Of a stretch of DNA of 64,000 nt, positions 1-8,204 are shown piece after piece. The stretch is from Paracoccus aerodenitrificans (GTDB lineage: Bacteria > Pseudomonadota > Alphaproteobacteria > Rhodobacterales > Rhodobacteraceae). Each line of letters begins with the position of its first letter. Position 1 is the first letter of the stretch. The translations under genes and the position numbers were made by a program. The notes beneath the pieces were generated by a model that was given only the letters and a program-made list of their open reading frames with translations, ran no database searches and had not been told where the DNA came from. The DNA is taken from positions 3,109,501 through 3,173,500 of the forward strand of contig NZ_CP115784.1 in NCBI RefSeq assembly GCF_027913215.1, given 5' to 3'.

Positions 1-645
1 TGCCTGTACAAGGATCGGATCGAGCGCGTTGGGCAGGATATGCCGCGTCATGATCTTGCCCTTGCTGACGCCCAGAACGCGTGCGGCCAGTACATATTCC
101 TTGCCTTGCTCTGTCAGTAATGCACCGCGTGCGAGACGCCCGAACTGAGGAAGCGAAAAGATCACGATGGTCACGGCCAAGGACAACCATCCGGGGCCGA
201 TCGCGATGACGATGCAGATGCCCAGAACAAGACTCGGAAATCCAAGGATGATATCGAAGATCCGCTGACAGGCATCGCCAAGCCACTTGGATATGGCGCC
301 CGACAATCCCATCAGCGTGCCGATGACAAGCGCGACAGGCACCGCGATCACAACGAGACTGATCGAGATGCGCAGCGCAAAGATGCAGCGCACGAAAATA
401 TCCCGTCCCAGCTCATCCGTGCCGAATGGATGTGCCATTGACGGCGGCAGAAAGCTGTCGCGGGATTGCTGATCGACGCCGCCGGGAAAGATCAGTGGTG
501 CGGCCAGTGCGGCGAGGATCAGGATCGCCAGCAAACCGCCGCCAATGATCCCGCGTGGGGTTGAGAAAGCGGCCAGATAGCGGCCCATGCCGGCGCCAAG
601 CCGGATACGGCGCGGCTTGCCTTGGATGGCGTTTGCTGAATTCAT
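1..645 (-). CDS. ABC transporter permease, DppC type (3' end outside window)
   Basis: Inner-membrane permease of a peptide/nickel-type ABC importer. 215 residues are visible and the C-terminus lies beyond the window. Seen: a cytoplasmic N-terminus, a first membrane helix at about residues 33-55, the family motif FGTDELGRDIF after it, and the cytoplasmic coupling loop near the visible end (EYVLAARVLGVSKGKIM) that contacts the ATPase. The start ATG overlaps the stop of the upstream DppB-like gene by one base, so the two are translationally coupled. The ATPase genes are expected further left. The substrate cannot be read from the sequence; control by a ROK repressor hints at a glycoside or oligosaccharide rather than a peptide. 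Confidence 0.88.
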   Translation of the reverse strand, partial: MNSANAIQGKPRRIRLGAGMGRYLAAFSTPRGIIGGGLLAILILAALAAPLIFPGGVDQQSRDSFLPPSMAHPFGTDELGRDIFVRCIFALRISISLVVIAVPVALVIGTLMGLSGAISKWLGDACQRIFDIILGFPSLVLGICIVIAIGPGWLSLAVTIVIFSLPQFGRLARGALLTEQGKEYVLAARVLGVSKGKIMTRHILPNALDPILVQA

Positions 646-1592
646 CACGCGTCCAGTCGAATACGTGGGTCAAGTGCCGCCAGCAGGATTTCAGAGATGA
701 AATGCACCACCACAGCGATGACCACGGCAAAGAGAACGATGATCTGAACGACCTCGTAATCCCGCGATGAGATTGATGTAACGGCGAACATGCCTAAACC
801 CTGACGGGCAAAGATCGCCTCGATCACGACGGCCCCGGCAAGGATCTCGCCAATACGGATGCCCGTTGCGATAACTGCCGTGCCAAGCGAGTTGCGCAGG
901 ATATGGCTGATCACGATCCGTCTGCGCGGGACGCCCTTGGCGATGGCCAGATCGACAAACTCCTCTTGCCGGACCTGCGCCATCCGCGCGGCAATCAGCC
1001 GGGCGATCATCGCGGCCTGCGGCAAGGCAAGCGCGAAGGCGGGCATGATCAGATAAGTCAGACCCGTCAGCGGATCGTCCAGCACCGAAACCTCGCCCGA
1101 GACCGGCAGAAGCTGCCAGCTTATTCCCAGCACGAGGATCAGGATCAGGCCCGTCACATGAGGCGGTGTCGCCAGCAGTACACTGAGCGAACTGTCGATC
1201 ATCGCACGGCCCGGCCCCTTGCGGGCGGAACCGGCCAGAATGCCAAGCCCGATCCCCAGCACAATCATCAGCAATGATGCCGCGATTGCCAGTTCAAGCG
1301 TGCTGCTCAGCCGCGCACCGATCAGCTGCGCGACGGGCCGGTTCGAAATCAGCGAGGTGCCAAGATCTCCGGTCATGACATTGCCCAACCAGTCGCCGAA
1401 CTGCACGATCATGGGACGGTCCAGCCCCATCTGTTCGCGCACCGCCTGAACCTGTTCGAGGGTCGCATCCGGACCTGCGATCACCTGCGCGGGATCGCCT
1501 CCTCCTAGCCGTGGCAGGAAGAAAGCAATCACCGCGGTGACAAGCAGCATCAGGACAACCGAGGGCAGCCTTTTCGCCAGAAAGCCAAGCAT
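645..1592 (-). CDS. ABC transporter permease, DppB type
   Basis: First permease of the same importer, 315 residues, normal for DppB/OppB. Seen: an N-terminal helix (about 8-27), a periplasmic stretch containing GDLGTS typical of the family, several hydrophobic helices (about 95-120, 130-165, 180-200) and the coupling loop EFVDLAIAKGVPRRRIVISH at about residues 211-230. It pairs with the DppC-like protein to form the membrane channel. Its ATG overlaps the stop codon of the solute-binding protein gene by one base and its stop overlaps the next gene by one base, so the three form one tightly packed operon. Confidence 0.92.
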   Translation of the reverse strand: MLGFLAKRLPSVVLMLLVTAVIAFFLPRLGGGDPAQVIAGPDATLEQVQAVREQMGLDRPMIVQFGDWLGNVMTGDLGTSLISNRPVAQLIGARLSSTLELAIAASLLMIVLGIGLGILAGSARKGPGRAMIDSSLSVLLATPPHVTGLILILVLGISWQLLPVSGEVSVLDDPLTGLTYLIMPAFALALPQAAMIARLIAARMAQVRQEEFVDLAIAKGVPRRRIVISHILRNSLGTAVIATGIRIGEILAGAVVIEAIFARQGLGMFAVTSISSRDYEVVQIIVLFAVVIAVVVHFISEILLAALDPRIRLDA

Positions 1593-3145
1593 CAGCCCAA
1601 CCAGGCGCTGCCGAGGTGCAGATAGCCGACATTGTCATAGATCAGACCGCTCAGAGCGGGCTGCTTGGCATGAATCGGCGGGGCTTTTACCAGAACATGG
1701 CTGAAGGCCTCGTCCAGCATGAACTCTGCCAGCTCGGTCAGCGCGGCGGCGAAGTCCTCTTCCCCCTGCGCTGCCTGAAGTGCGTCCTTCAGTTCGCGAT
1801 AGCGTGGCGGGTCGAATTTCGACGGATTGCCGGGACGCAGCGCGGGGAAAGCATCCACCAACGTTGCTGCCGAAAAGCCCTGAAGCCCATGCACCTGCAT
1901 GAAAACCGGCCCAAGCTCGCCCGCTGTCTGGCCCTGGTCGAAAGCGGCCGTTTCCATGATCTGGCCGGTCGGATTCAGCCCGACTTCCCGAAGGTTGTTC
2001 TGAACGATCTCGTAGATGGCCGGGACCGGCCCATAAGCGATGACATTCATCGGAACGTCGATCCCCTCGGCTCCGGCCTCGGCGATCAGTTCGCGCGCCT
2101 TGTCGGGATCATAGCTGTAATGCCGGTTGATTGCCTCGGTAGAGCCGGGTGCATTCGAGCGCCACCAGACATCGACGGTTTCGCCGCTGCCACTGAAGAC
2201 CTGCTCGATGATCCGCTCGCGGTCGATGGCATAGCCGATGGCCTGACGCAAAGCCTTGTTGTCGAAAGGCGCTGCCGTAACGTCGATCCCAAGCGGGAAG
2301 AACTGGCCGCCGGGTCCCTCGAAAACCTCGACATTCGGATCGCCCCGGAACATGACCTGATCCCGCGGGGTCAGCCCGACAACCAGATCGACGCGGCCAC
2401 GGATTGCGTTGGCCATTGCCGTGGGATCGCTGATGACCGAGATTTCGATAGCATCGAGATTCGGCGCACCGCCCCAGTAATCTTCGTTCTTTTCGAACCG
2501 TGCCGAGGCTCCGGGCACCCAATTGGCGAACTTGAACGGGCCGGTGCCGATGACCTGACTGCCATCCTTCAGCCCTTCGAAGCTTTCGCGGTCGACGATG
2601 ACGGCCAGTTGCAGCACGTCGAAAACACGCGGCGCGATTGCCTTTTCCGAGGTGATGGTGATTTCATAATCGCCGGTCGCCTCGAACGAGGTCCATTCCT
2701 GCACCAGAGGCCGCATTTGCGAGGCGTTTTCCGGAACCAGAACCTGTTCCAGCGTAAAGATCACGTCGCTGGCATCCATCGCCCGACCGGAATGGAAGGT
2801 GACATCGTCGCGGATGCGGATGACGAAGCTTTTGCCGTCCTCGCTGGATTCCCATTCGGTTGCAAGAACCGGGCGGGGCTGACCTGTTTCAGAGTCCAGC
2901 ACGGTCAGCGAATCGAAGACATTATGGCGGAAGGAGTTGTTCCCCTCGCGTCCGGCAAGGATATTGTTCGGCTGAATATCCGCCGATTGGGCGATCCGCA
3001 AAGTGCCGCCCTGCTTCGGTGCGTCCTGCGCCCGCAGCGCCTGCGGCAGAAGCATTAACGACCCGGCAAGTCCGGCACCTCCGCGCAGCACGTCCCGGCG
3101 ATGCAGACCGGCAAAGACCGCTTTCCCAATCCCAGTTTCCTTCAT
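1592..3145 (-). CDS. Peptide-type ABC transporter solute-binding protein (SBP family 5)
   Basis: Periplasmic binding protein, 517 residues, usual for SBP_bac_5. The N-terminus carries a twin-arginine signal (HRRDVLRG, residues 15-22) followed by a hydrophobic run and a likely cleavage site near ALRAQD, so the protein is probably exported folded by Tat. Family features include the YDPDKARELIAEAG segment in the C-terminal half. The start is supported by a strong GGAGGAG five bases upstream. A 19-bp element shared with the ROK gene upstream region lies 21 bases before the start. It is the first gene of the importer operon. Ligand unknown. Confidence 0.92.
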   Translation of the reverse strand: MKETGIGKAVFAGLHRRDVLRGGAGLAGSLMLLPQALRAQDAPKQGGTLRIAQSADIQPNNILAGREGNNSFRHNVFDSLTVLDSETGQPRPVLATEWESSEDGKSFVIRIRDDVTFHSGRAMDASDVIFTLEQVLVPENASQMRPLVQEWTSFEATGDYEITITSEKAIAPRVFDVLQLAVIVDRESFEGLKDGSQVIGTGPFKFANWVPGASARFEKNEDYWGGAPNLDAIEISVISDPTAMANAIRGRVDLVVGLTPRDQVMFRGDPNVEVFEGPGGQFFPLGIDVTAAPFDNKALRQAIGYAIDRERIIEQVFSGSGETVDVWWRSNAPGSTEAINRHYSYDPDKARELIAEAGAEGIDVPMNVIAYGPVPAIYEIVQNNLREVGLNPTGQIMETAAFDQGQTAGELGPVFMQVHGLQGFSAATLVDAFPALRPGNPSKFDPPRYRELKDALQAAQGEEDFAAALTELAEFMLDEAFSHVLVKAPPIHAKQPALSGLIYDNVGYLHLGSAWLG

Positions 3146-3165
3146 AGCTGCTCCTCCACGCTATT

Positions 3166-3184
3166 TGATAAACTTAATTGATCA
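3166..3184. promoter_or_regulatory. Putative ROK operator in front of the importer operon
   Basis: The motif TGATAAACTTAATTGATCA lies just upstream of the binding-protein start. It matches 15 of 19 bases of a motif at a similar distance in front of the ROK repressor gene. The position between promoter and start fits a repressor site. Function is inferred. Confidence 0.5.
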
Positions 3185-3223
3185 TAGCAGCGGAGTCAGT
3201 TCCGGTCAATAAATTTGCACGAC

Positions 3224-4459
3224 TCAGTCAGGGCTGCGTCGCGCGGCCAGGAATCGGGGAAAGTCGGGATTGGCGCGGTGGCTGAGAACGCTTGCCGCTG
3301 CGCCAAAGGGAATCGAAGCTGCTCCGCGCGTTGCACAGAACAGCCGCGGGACGGTCCTGCGAGGGTCTCCCTCGCGCATGACGACGGAATCGGGCAGAGG
3401 CAGTGAGCGGGCAATCAGCAGTTCCAGGATCTTGTCGGGAATGAAGCCGCCCAGAGCGATCCCATCCGGCCAGATTGCCGCTTCGACGAAATTGACAAGA
3501 AATTGCAGGATCGGCGCGGCTTCGTTGAGCCAGGGCGTGAAGATATGCGGCTCTTCACGCGCAAGCCTGTCAAGCTCGGCCTCCATGACGCCTTGCGGCA
3601 GGTCCATTTGCAAGGATTCACGCAAGGCCGAAGCCGACAGGACCGAACTTAGCGTCCGGCCGCCATAGATGACATGCCCGATCTCACCGCCATGCGGCCA
3701 GACATCACGGCTGATAAGCCTACCATTCGCGAAGGCAGCGCCGAGACCCAGACCCACCAGAACATAAGCAAGCCGCAGATTTTCAGGCAGTGCCGCCGAC
3801 TGCGCAAGCGCCGCGGATTGCGGGTTATTCAGCATCCTAACCGGCAAATCACTGACGTCACGAAGCCGTTTTCGAAGCGCGTCGACCGGAACCTTGCGAA
3901 AGAATGCGTTGAACCAGCGTTGATCCGCCCAGAGCGGCTGGTGCAGGTCGTGCTGAGGAATATTCGGAAGCTCAATCGGCATCGGACCGGACAAGCCGAT
4001 ACCCCAGATATCCTTGCTGCCATGCGCGGCCCGAAACGCGACAAGTGCGGCGGCAAGCTCTGTCAGATAGCCCTCTGCATCCTCGGCTTCGGCCTGTATG
4101 GGGCAGGAAATACTGTCAACGACCTGAAACGACAGATCCACCAGTTCGAAGATGCAGGCATTCCAGCGGATCTGCATGCCGATTGCATAGCCACGATCGG
4201 GAATGATCTGCAGTCCCCTTTGAGGATAACCGCGTCCTCGTCCGCCCGCGTGCTCGGCTTCTTCGATCAGGCCCATATCCAGCAATTCCTGCACGACATT
4301 TGTCATGGTCTGGAGGCTGAAGGGCATATCGCGCCCGATCTCTTTCCGCGAACGGCCCGGCGCCGAGCGCACGGCCTCGAAAACCGCGGCGAGGTTGCGG
4401 TGCCGTGCGTCGTAAGTATTAAGAGCGATGGATTGCGGTGGATAGGTTTGCATATCCAC
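3224..4459 (-). CDS. ROK-family transcriptional repressor
   Basis: 411 residues: an N-terminal winged helix (about 20-80, including SLQTMTNVVQELLDMGLI and a basic GGRGRGYPQRG wing) followed by a ROK sugar-kinase-like domain (about 90-400) with LVGLGLGAAFANGRL and GEIGH (258-262). The cysteine-rich CxCGxxGCxE zinc loop of canonical ROK proteins is not visible after GEIGH, so this is a degenerate ROK domain. Such proteins normally sense sugars. It lies directly upstream of, and on the same strand as, the ABC importer, with a shared upstream motif. The start is GTG at 4459; an ATG two codons later (4453) is equally possible because no strong ribosome binding site is visible. Confidence 0.87.
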   Translation of the reverse strand: MDMQTYPPQSIALNTYDARHRNLAAVFEAVRSAPGRSRKEIGRDMPFSLQTMTNVVQELLDMGLIEEAEHAGGRGRGYPQRGLQIIPDRGYAIGMQIRWNACIFELVDLSFQVVDSISCPIQAEAEDAEGYLTELAAALVAFRAAHGSKDIWGIGLSGPMPIELPNIPQHDLHQPLWADQRWFNAFFRKVPVDALRKRLRDVSDLPVRMLNNPQSAALAQSAALPENLRLAYVLVGLGLGAAFANGRLISRDVWPHGGEIGHVIYGGRTLSSVLSASALRESLQMDLPQGVMEAELDRLAREEPHIFTPWLNEAAPILQFLVNFVEAAIWPDGIALGGFIPDKILELLIARSLPLPDSVVMREGDPRRTVPRLFCATRGAASIPFGAAASVLSHRANPDFPRFLAARRSPD

Positions 4460-4481
4460 AGGCTAGATCAGTTCAGGCCTG

Positions 4482-4500
4482 TAATCAACTTACTGGATCA
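4482..4500. promoter_or_regulatory. Putative autoregulatory ROK operator
   Basis: TAATCAACTTACTGGATCA, 15 of 19 bases identical and in the same orientation as the element before the importer operon. It lies 23 bases before the ROK start codon. Suggests that the repressor controls itself and the transporter. Inference from sequence similarity only. Confidence 0.5.
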
Positions 4501-4608
4501 AACATTCCGAGCGAAGGTAAATCTGTAAAGCTCAGGCCTGCCTGCTGTTCCGTAGCGGGGTGGAAAAACGCCGCACCCGGAAACGCAAGTGAAACAGAAC
4601 GCCTCCAA

Positions 4609-5130
4609 TCACCCGACAATAAGTTGCTTAAGCTGCAATGCCTCATGCTCCAGTTCGATCAGCCGGTGATTGACGACGTCGCCGATGGTCACGATGCCGA
4701 TCAGTCCGGTCTCGTCCATTACCGGCATATGCCGGAACCTGCCCTCGGTCATCCGACGCAGAACCGAGACCAGAGGATCATCCGGCGTGCAGGTCTCAAC
4801 CCGGGTCGTCATGATGTCCTCGACCTTGTGACCCAGAGTGCGACCGGGGGCGTCTGCAAGTTTGCGGACGATGTCGCGCTCGGAGAGGATCCCCAGCAGT
4901 GCGCCATTCGCATCGCTGACGATCAGCGCACCGATCCGGTTGTCGCGCAGGGATTCGACGGCGGTTTGCAGGCCGTCTTGTGGACGTACCGAGAAAACCT
5001 TGTCGCCCTTACGCTTCAATACATCGACGACCACGGCTTTTTGCATGGATAAATTCGTTTCAGCGCTCTGACTGTGAGTCTGTTCAGGATTCTTGTCCTT
5101 GCGCAAAGGCGGCTGATAGGATTCGGGCAT
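4609..5130 (-). CDS. CBS-domain pair protein
   Basis: Small soluble protein of 173 residues with two CBS domains (about 40-100 and 105-165), a Bateman module that usually binds adenosine nucleotides. Seen: LIVSDANGALLGILSERDIV in the first repeat and MPVMDETGLIGIVTIGDVV in the second. No attached catalytic domain. The start at MPESY was chosen because GGAG lies eight bases upstream; upstream in-frame codons have no such site, and an internal ATG at 5046 (MQKAVV, 145 residues) is an alternative closer to the length of many stand-alone CBS proteins. Target unknown. Confidence 0.85.
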   Translation of the reverse strand: MPESYQPPLRKDKNPEQTHSQSAETNLSMQKAVVVDVLKRKGDKVFSVRPQDGLQTAVESLRDNRIGALIVSDANGALLGILSERDIVRKLADAPGRTLGHKVEDIMTTRVETCTPDDPLVSVLRRMTEGRFRHMPVMDETGLIGIVTIGDVVNHRLIELEHEALQLKQLIVG

Positions 5131-5200
5131 GTAACGGGCTCCACGCTTGAATATCTGGCTGCGATTATGACAATGAGAATACGCTTCCTCCACGCCATGC

Positions 5201-5205
5201 AAGGA
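5201..5205 (+). promoter_or_regulatory. Ribosome binding site for a TTG-started small gene
   Basis: AAGGA eleven bases before the TTG codon at 5217. It is the main support for the start of the 58-residue membrane protein, whose frame has no ATG. Confidence 0.45.
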
Positions 5206-5216
5206 TTTTCGCCGCC

Positions 5217-5393
5217 TTGGCCAATCTGACCCTGTCTCCGCCAGTTGCCACGCTGATCTTCGTTGCCGCATGCTTGGCGGGGTATCGTTATCGCCGCGCC
5301 TGGAAGGAAGAGGCACCGTCATGGCAACTCTGGCTGTTCGGGCTGATCGCGGTGACTTGCCTGCTGGCGGTGGGGTTCATCCCGCTGACCTGA
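5217..5393 (+). CDS. Small two-helix membrane protein (58 aa), hypothetical
   Basis: A short frame starting with TTG and preceded by AAGGA. The predicted protein has two hydrophobic helices (about residues 8-22, around VATLIFVAACLAG, and 38-55, around LWLFGLIAVTCLLAVGFI) joined by a basic/aromatic loop (YRYRRAWKEEAPSWQ). The residue composition is that of a real bitopic inner-membrane protein rather than of antisense noise. It lies between the CBS gene (divergent) and nqrM (convergent, two bases between stops). Function unknown; proximity to nqrM/apbE may be accidental. No ATG start exists in the frame, so it is easily missed. Confidence 0.55.
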   Translation: MANLTLSPPVATLIFVAACLAGYRYRRAWKEEAPSWQLWLFGLIAVTCLLAVGFIPLT

Positions 5394-5395
5394 TA

Positions 5396-5644
5396 TCAGG
5401 CCGCGTCGCGATCCTCGATACCGGCTTTTTCCAGCATTTTCCGGGCGCGAGGGCATTGCAGGCGCTCGCGCAGGGGGCTGTCCGGGTCGATTTCCTTGCT
5501 GCACACCATGCAGCGATCCGCACCGGAAATCGCGTTCAGCCCGCCGCAGCTTCCCTTGATCGTCCGGCCCATGAAGATCACGCCCAGAGACATACCCAGC
5601 ATGACCAGCATCAGCAGGCCAAATGCGAAGAGGAATGTACTCAT
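5396..5644 (-). CDS. nqrM: NqrM, Na+-NQR maturation factor
   Basis: 82-residue protein with one N-terminal membrane helix (about 3-25) and four conserved cysteines at 33, 45, 48 and 64 (CGGLNAI, CMVC, QCPR), the hallmark of NqrM (formerly DUF539). NqrM is required to assemble the iron centre held by NqrD and NqrE, probably by delivering iron. It follows apbE by 20 bases on the same strand, and both diverge from nqrABCDEF, so all maturation needs of the complex sit together. Length and cysteine pattern match the family. Confidence 0.92.
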   Translation of the reverse strand: MSTFLFAFGLLMLVMLGMSLGVIFMGRTIKGSCGGLNAISGADRCMVCSKEIDPDSPLRERLQCPRARKMLEKAGIEDRDAA

Positions 5645-5664
5645 GACGTGATCCCTGGGTGAAC

Positions 5665-6690
5665 TCAGGCCTGCAATTCAGAGAAGCGCGGGCTTTGGGT
5701 GATGGTGAACGGCTTGGAGCCGCTGCTGTTGCGCTCAACGAAGAGCACGGCGAGATTGTTCCGCTGCGCGATCTCCAGCCCGCGCTCACGGCCCAAAATC
5801 AGCATGGCCGTTGCCCAGGCATCCGCCAGCATCGCATTCTCAGCCATGACCGAGGCAGAGGCCGTGCGATGGGTGATCGGCCGGCCGTTTTGCGGGTCGA
5901 TCAGATGGGAATAACGCACCCCGTCCTGCTCAAAATAATTGCGATAATCACCCGAGGTGGCCATGCCCATATTCGACGCGCTCACCACTTTCAGCACCGA
6001 GCGGCCTACAGCATCCGGGGTCTCGATCCCGATACGCCATGACATGCCCTGCGCGTTGCGCCCCGAGGTATAAAGGTCGCCGCCGATCTCGATCATGTAA
6101 TCGGTCAGGCCAAGCGATTCGACAGCGGCAGCTACGCGGTCCACCCCGTAACCCTTGCCGATGCCGGACAGGTAAACTCCGGCGCGATCCGTGGATTTCG
6201 TCAGCCCGCCCGGTTGCAGGCTGAGCGTCCGCTCCTGCCCTGATACTTCAAGCGCCGCAGCGATTTCTGCGTCGGAAGGGGCGTTGTGGCGGGCAACTCC
6301 GGCACCGAATCCCCAGCAATCGATCAGCGGCCCGATTGCCACGTCGAACTGGCCTTCGCTGGCAAGATGGACATCCTGCGCGGCGGACATGACCCGGCCC
6401 AGACCTTCGGAAACCGGCATCGTGCCTGCGGGCTGCGCATTGAAGCGCGAAATCTCGGATCCGGCATCCCAGTTCGACATCTGGGCGTTCACCTCGGCCA
6501 GGCTGGCGTCGATTGCGCTGCGCAGCGCCTGCTGACTGACTTTGCCGTCCGGGTCGATGGCGGTCACGTTATAGACTGTCCCCATCGTGGTGCCCGAGGT
6601 TTCTACCACGGCGGCGTTCGCCTTGCAGGCTGCAAGCGCGAGCGGCATGATGAGGAAATTGCGACGCGACAACGTCATGAGATTAGCCAC
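5665..6690 (-). CDS. apbE: FAD:protein FMN transferase ApbE
   Basis: 341 residues. Flavin transferase that attaches FMN by a phosphoester bond to threonine in (S/T)GAT motifs, here expected on NqrB and NqrC. The N-terminus has SRRNFL followed by a hydrophobic stretch and a lipobox-like LAAC (Cys22), so it is probably a Tat-exported periplasmic lipoprotein. Family segments seen: TSGTTMGTVYNV, GKGYGVDRV, IEIGGDLYTSGRN and SHLIDPQNGRPITH. The start is GTG, fixed by GGAGG eight bases upstream; the ATG at codon 5 lacks a site. It heads the apbE-nqrM unit, divergent from nqrA. Confidence 0.94.
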   Translation of the reverse strand: MANLMTLSRRNFLIMPLALAACKANAAVVETSGTTMGTVYNVTAIDPDGKVSQQALRSAIDASLAEVNAQMSNWDAGSEISRFNAQPAGTMPVSEGLGRVMSAAQDVHLASEGQFDVAIGPLIDCWGFGAGVARHNAPSDAEIAAALEVSGQERTLSLQPGGLTKSTDRAGVYLSGIGKGYGVDRVAAAVESLGLTDYMIEIGGDLYTSGRNAQGMSWRIGIETPDAVGRSVLKVVSASNMGMATSGDYRNYFEQDGVRYSHLIDPQNGRPITHRTASASVMAENAMLADAWATAMLILGRERGLEIAQRNNLAVLFVERNSSGSKPFTITQSPRFSELQA

Positions 6691-6857
6691 GGTATTGGCC
6701 TCCGGAAGACAGTTATTTGATTGACCATCGGGTCGATTCTGGGCTTTTTTGCAACATCGTCGCGTGATTCAACAGGGTTTTTGCGGGATGGTCCAGACGA
6801 TTTTTCCTCCCGCAGGGGCGGTGTGCAAGGTAATAGAACGAGCAGGAACGGACAGAC

Positions 6858-8201
6858 GTGCAGCAATTCAAGCTAAGAAAAGGTTTGGATCTTCCGGTGC
6901 TTGGTGCGCCGGGACCCGGTATAGAAGATGGTCCTGCCGTGACGGTCGTCGCGATTCTCGGAGAGGATTATATCGGCCTGAAACCGCGCCTTTCTGTTGA
7001 GGAAGGCGATGTGATTGCCGCCGGTGCGCCGGTGATGACCCATAAGGATCTGCCCGAAGTTCAGATCGTGTCGCCTGTCTCGGGCAGGGTCAGGGCGATC
7101 AACAGGGGCGAACGCCGCCGCCTGATCAGCGTCGAGATCGAGCGCGACGAAAATGCCGCCGCGCCGCTCGATTTTTCGGATGTCGGAAATGTGAACACGG
7201 CTGAGGGGCTGGCAGAACGTCTCTGCGCCTCCGGGCTGTGGACCTCGTTCCGGACCCGGCCCTATTCCAAGATCCCTGACCCCGATTCGCGTCCCGCGGC
7301 ACTTTATGTCACCGCGATGGACAGTGAGCCGCTTTGCGGCGACGCCGCAGAGATCATCCGTGATTCGGGCAAGGCATTTGCAGACGGGCTTGCCGCGATC
7401 ACTGCGTTAAGCGGCGGCAAGACCTATCTTTGCCATGAGGCGGGCGAGGATCTTCCCGGCGCGGATCATCCGGGCGTGACGCCGGTTGCGTTTTCCGGGC
7501 CGCACCCGTCCGGGCTTGCCGGGACGCATATGCATTTTCTGGAGCCTCCGGGTGCCGGGCGGACCGTCTGGACCATCGGCTATCACGACGTGATCGCCAT
7601 TGGCCGACTACTGGAAACCGGCAGGATCGACGCCTCGCGGGTCATTGCGCTGAGCGGTCCGCTTTGCGCCCGGCCCCGGCTGATCCGGACGGTATCGGGT
7701 GCGTCAATGACCGAACTTGCCGCGGAAGAGCTGCCCGCAGAAATTCCAGTGCGGATGATCTCTGGCTCGATTCTCAGCGGACGCGCGGGTGAGGGGCCTG
7801 CCGGTTATCTGGGCCGCTATGCCCGCCAGATGACGCTGATCGAAGAGGATCACAAGCAGATCCCTCTGGGCTGGATCCGTCCCATGCCGTCGAAATATGC
7901 CTTCCAGCCCGTTCTCGGCTCGGCCTTCAGCAAGAAGATCTATGCGCTGACCAGCAATCTGAATGGCGGGCGACGGGCGATGGTGCCTCTGGGTACGTTC
8001 GAAGAGCTTATGCCGCAGGATTTCCTGCCGACCCAGCTTCTTCGGGCGCTGCTGGTCATGGATACCGATACCGCACAGGCGCTTGGTGCGCTTGAGCTGG
8101 ATGAAGAAGATCTCGGCCTTGTCGGGTTTGCCTGTCCGGCGAAATACGAATATGGTCTCGCGCTGCGCGACTGCCTCACGAAGATCGAGAAAGAGGGCTG
8201 A
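6858..8201 (+). CDS. nqrA: Na+-translocating NADH:quinone reductase subunit A
   Basis: 447 residues, full length for NqrA, the peripheral cytoplasmic subunit that takes part in quinone interaction. Seen: N-terminal KGLDLPVLG, then DYIGLKPRLSVEEGDVIAAG and SPVSGRVRAINRGERRRL, a barrel-like region related to biotinyl/lipoyl folds, and a C-terminal region typical of the family. The start is GTG (GGAACGGAC upstream). First gene of nqrABCDEF; the next start follows after three bases. The promoter should lie in the 167-bp gap shared with apbE, but no clear -35/-10 pair was seen. Confidence 0.95.
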   Translation: MQQFKLRKGLDLPVLGAPGPGIEDGPAVTVVAILGEDYIGLKPRLSVEEGDVIAAGAPVMTHKDLPEVQIVSPVSGRVRAINRGERRRLISVEIERDENAAAPLDFSDVGNVNTAEGLAERLCASGLWTSFRTRPYSKIPDPDSRPAALYVTAMDSEPLCGDAAEIIRDSGKAFADGLAAITALSGGKTYLCHEAGEDLPGADHPGVTPVAFSGPHPSGLAGTHMHFLEPPGAGRTVWTIGYHDVIAIGRLLETGRIDASRVIALSGPLCARPRLIRTVSGASMTELAAEELPAEIPVRMISGSILSGRAGEGPAGYLGRYARQMTLIEEDHKQIPLGWIRPMPSKYAFQPVLGSAFSKKIYALTSNLNGGRRAMVPLGTFEELMPQDFLPTQLLRALLVMDTDTAQALGALELDEEDLGLVGFACPAKYEYGLALRDCLTKIEKEG

Positions 8202-8204
8202 CCT

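Noticed and set aside
1616..3058. Long + strand open frame (480 residues) opposite the solute-binding protein.
   Set aside because: Mirror frame of a high-G+C gene; no domain, no ribosome binding site, and the minus strand encodes a clear SBP with a Tat signal.
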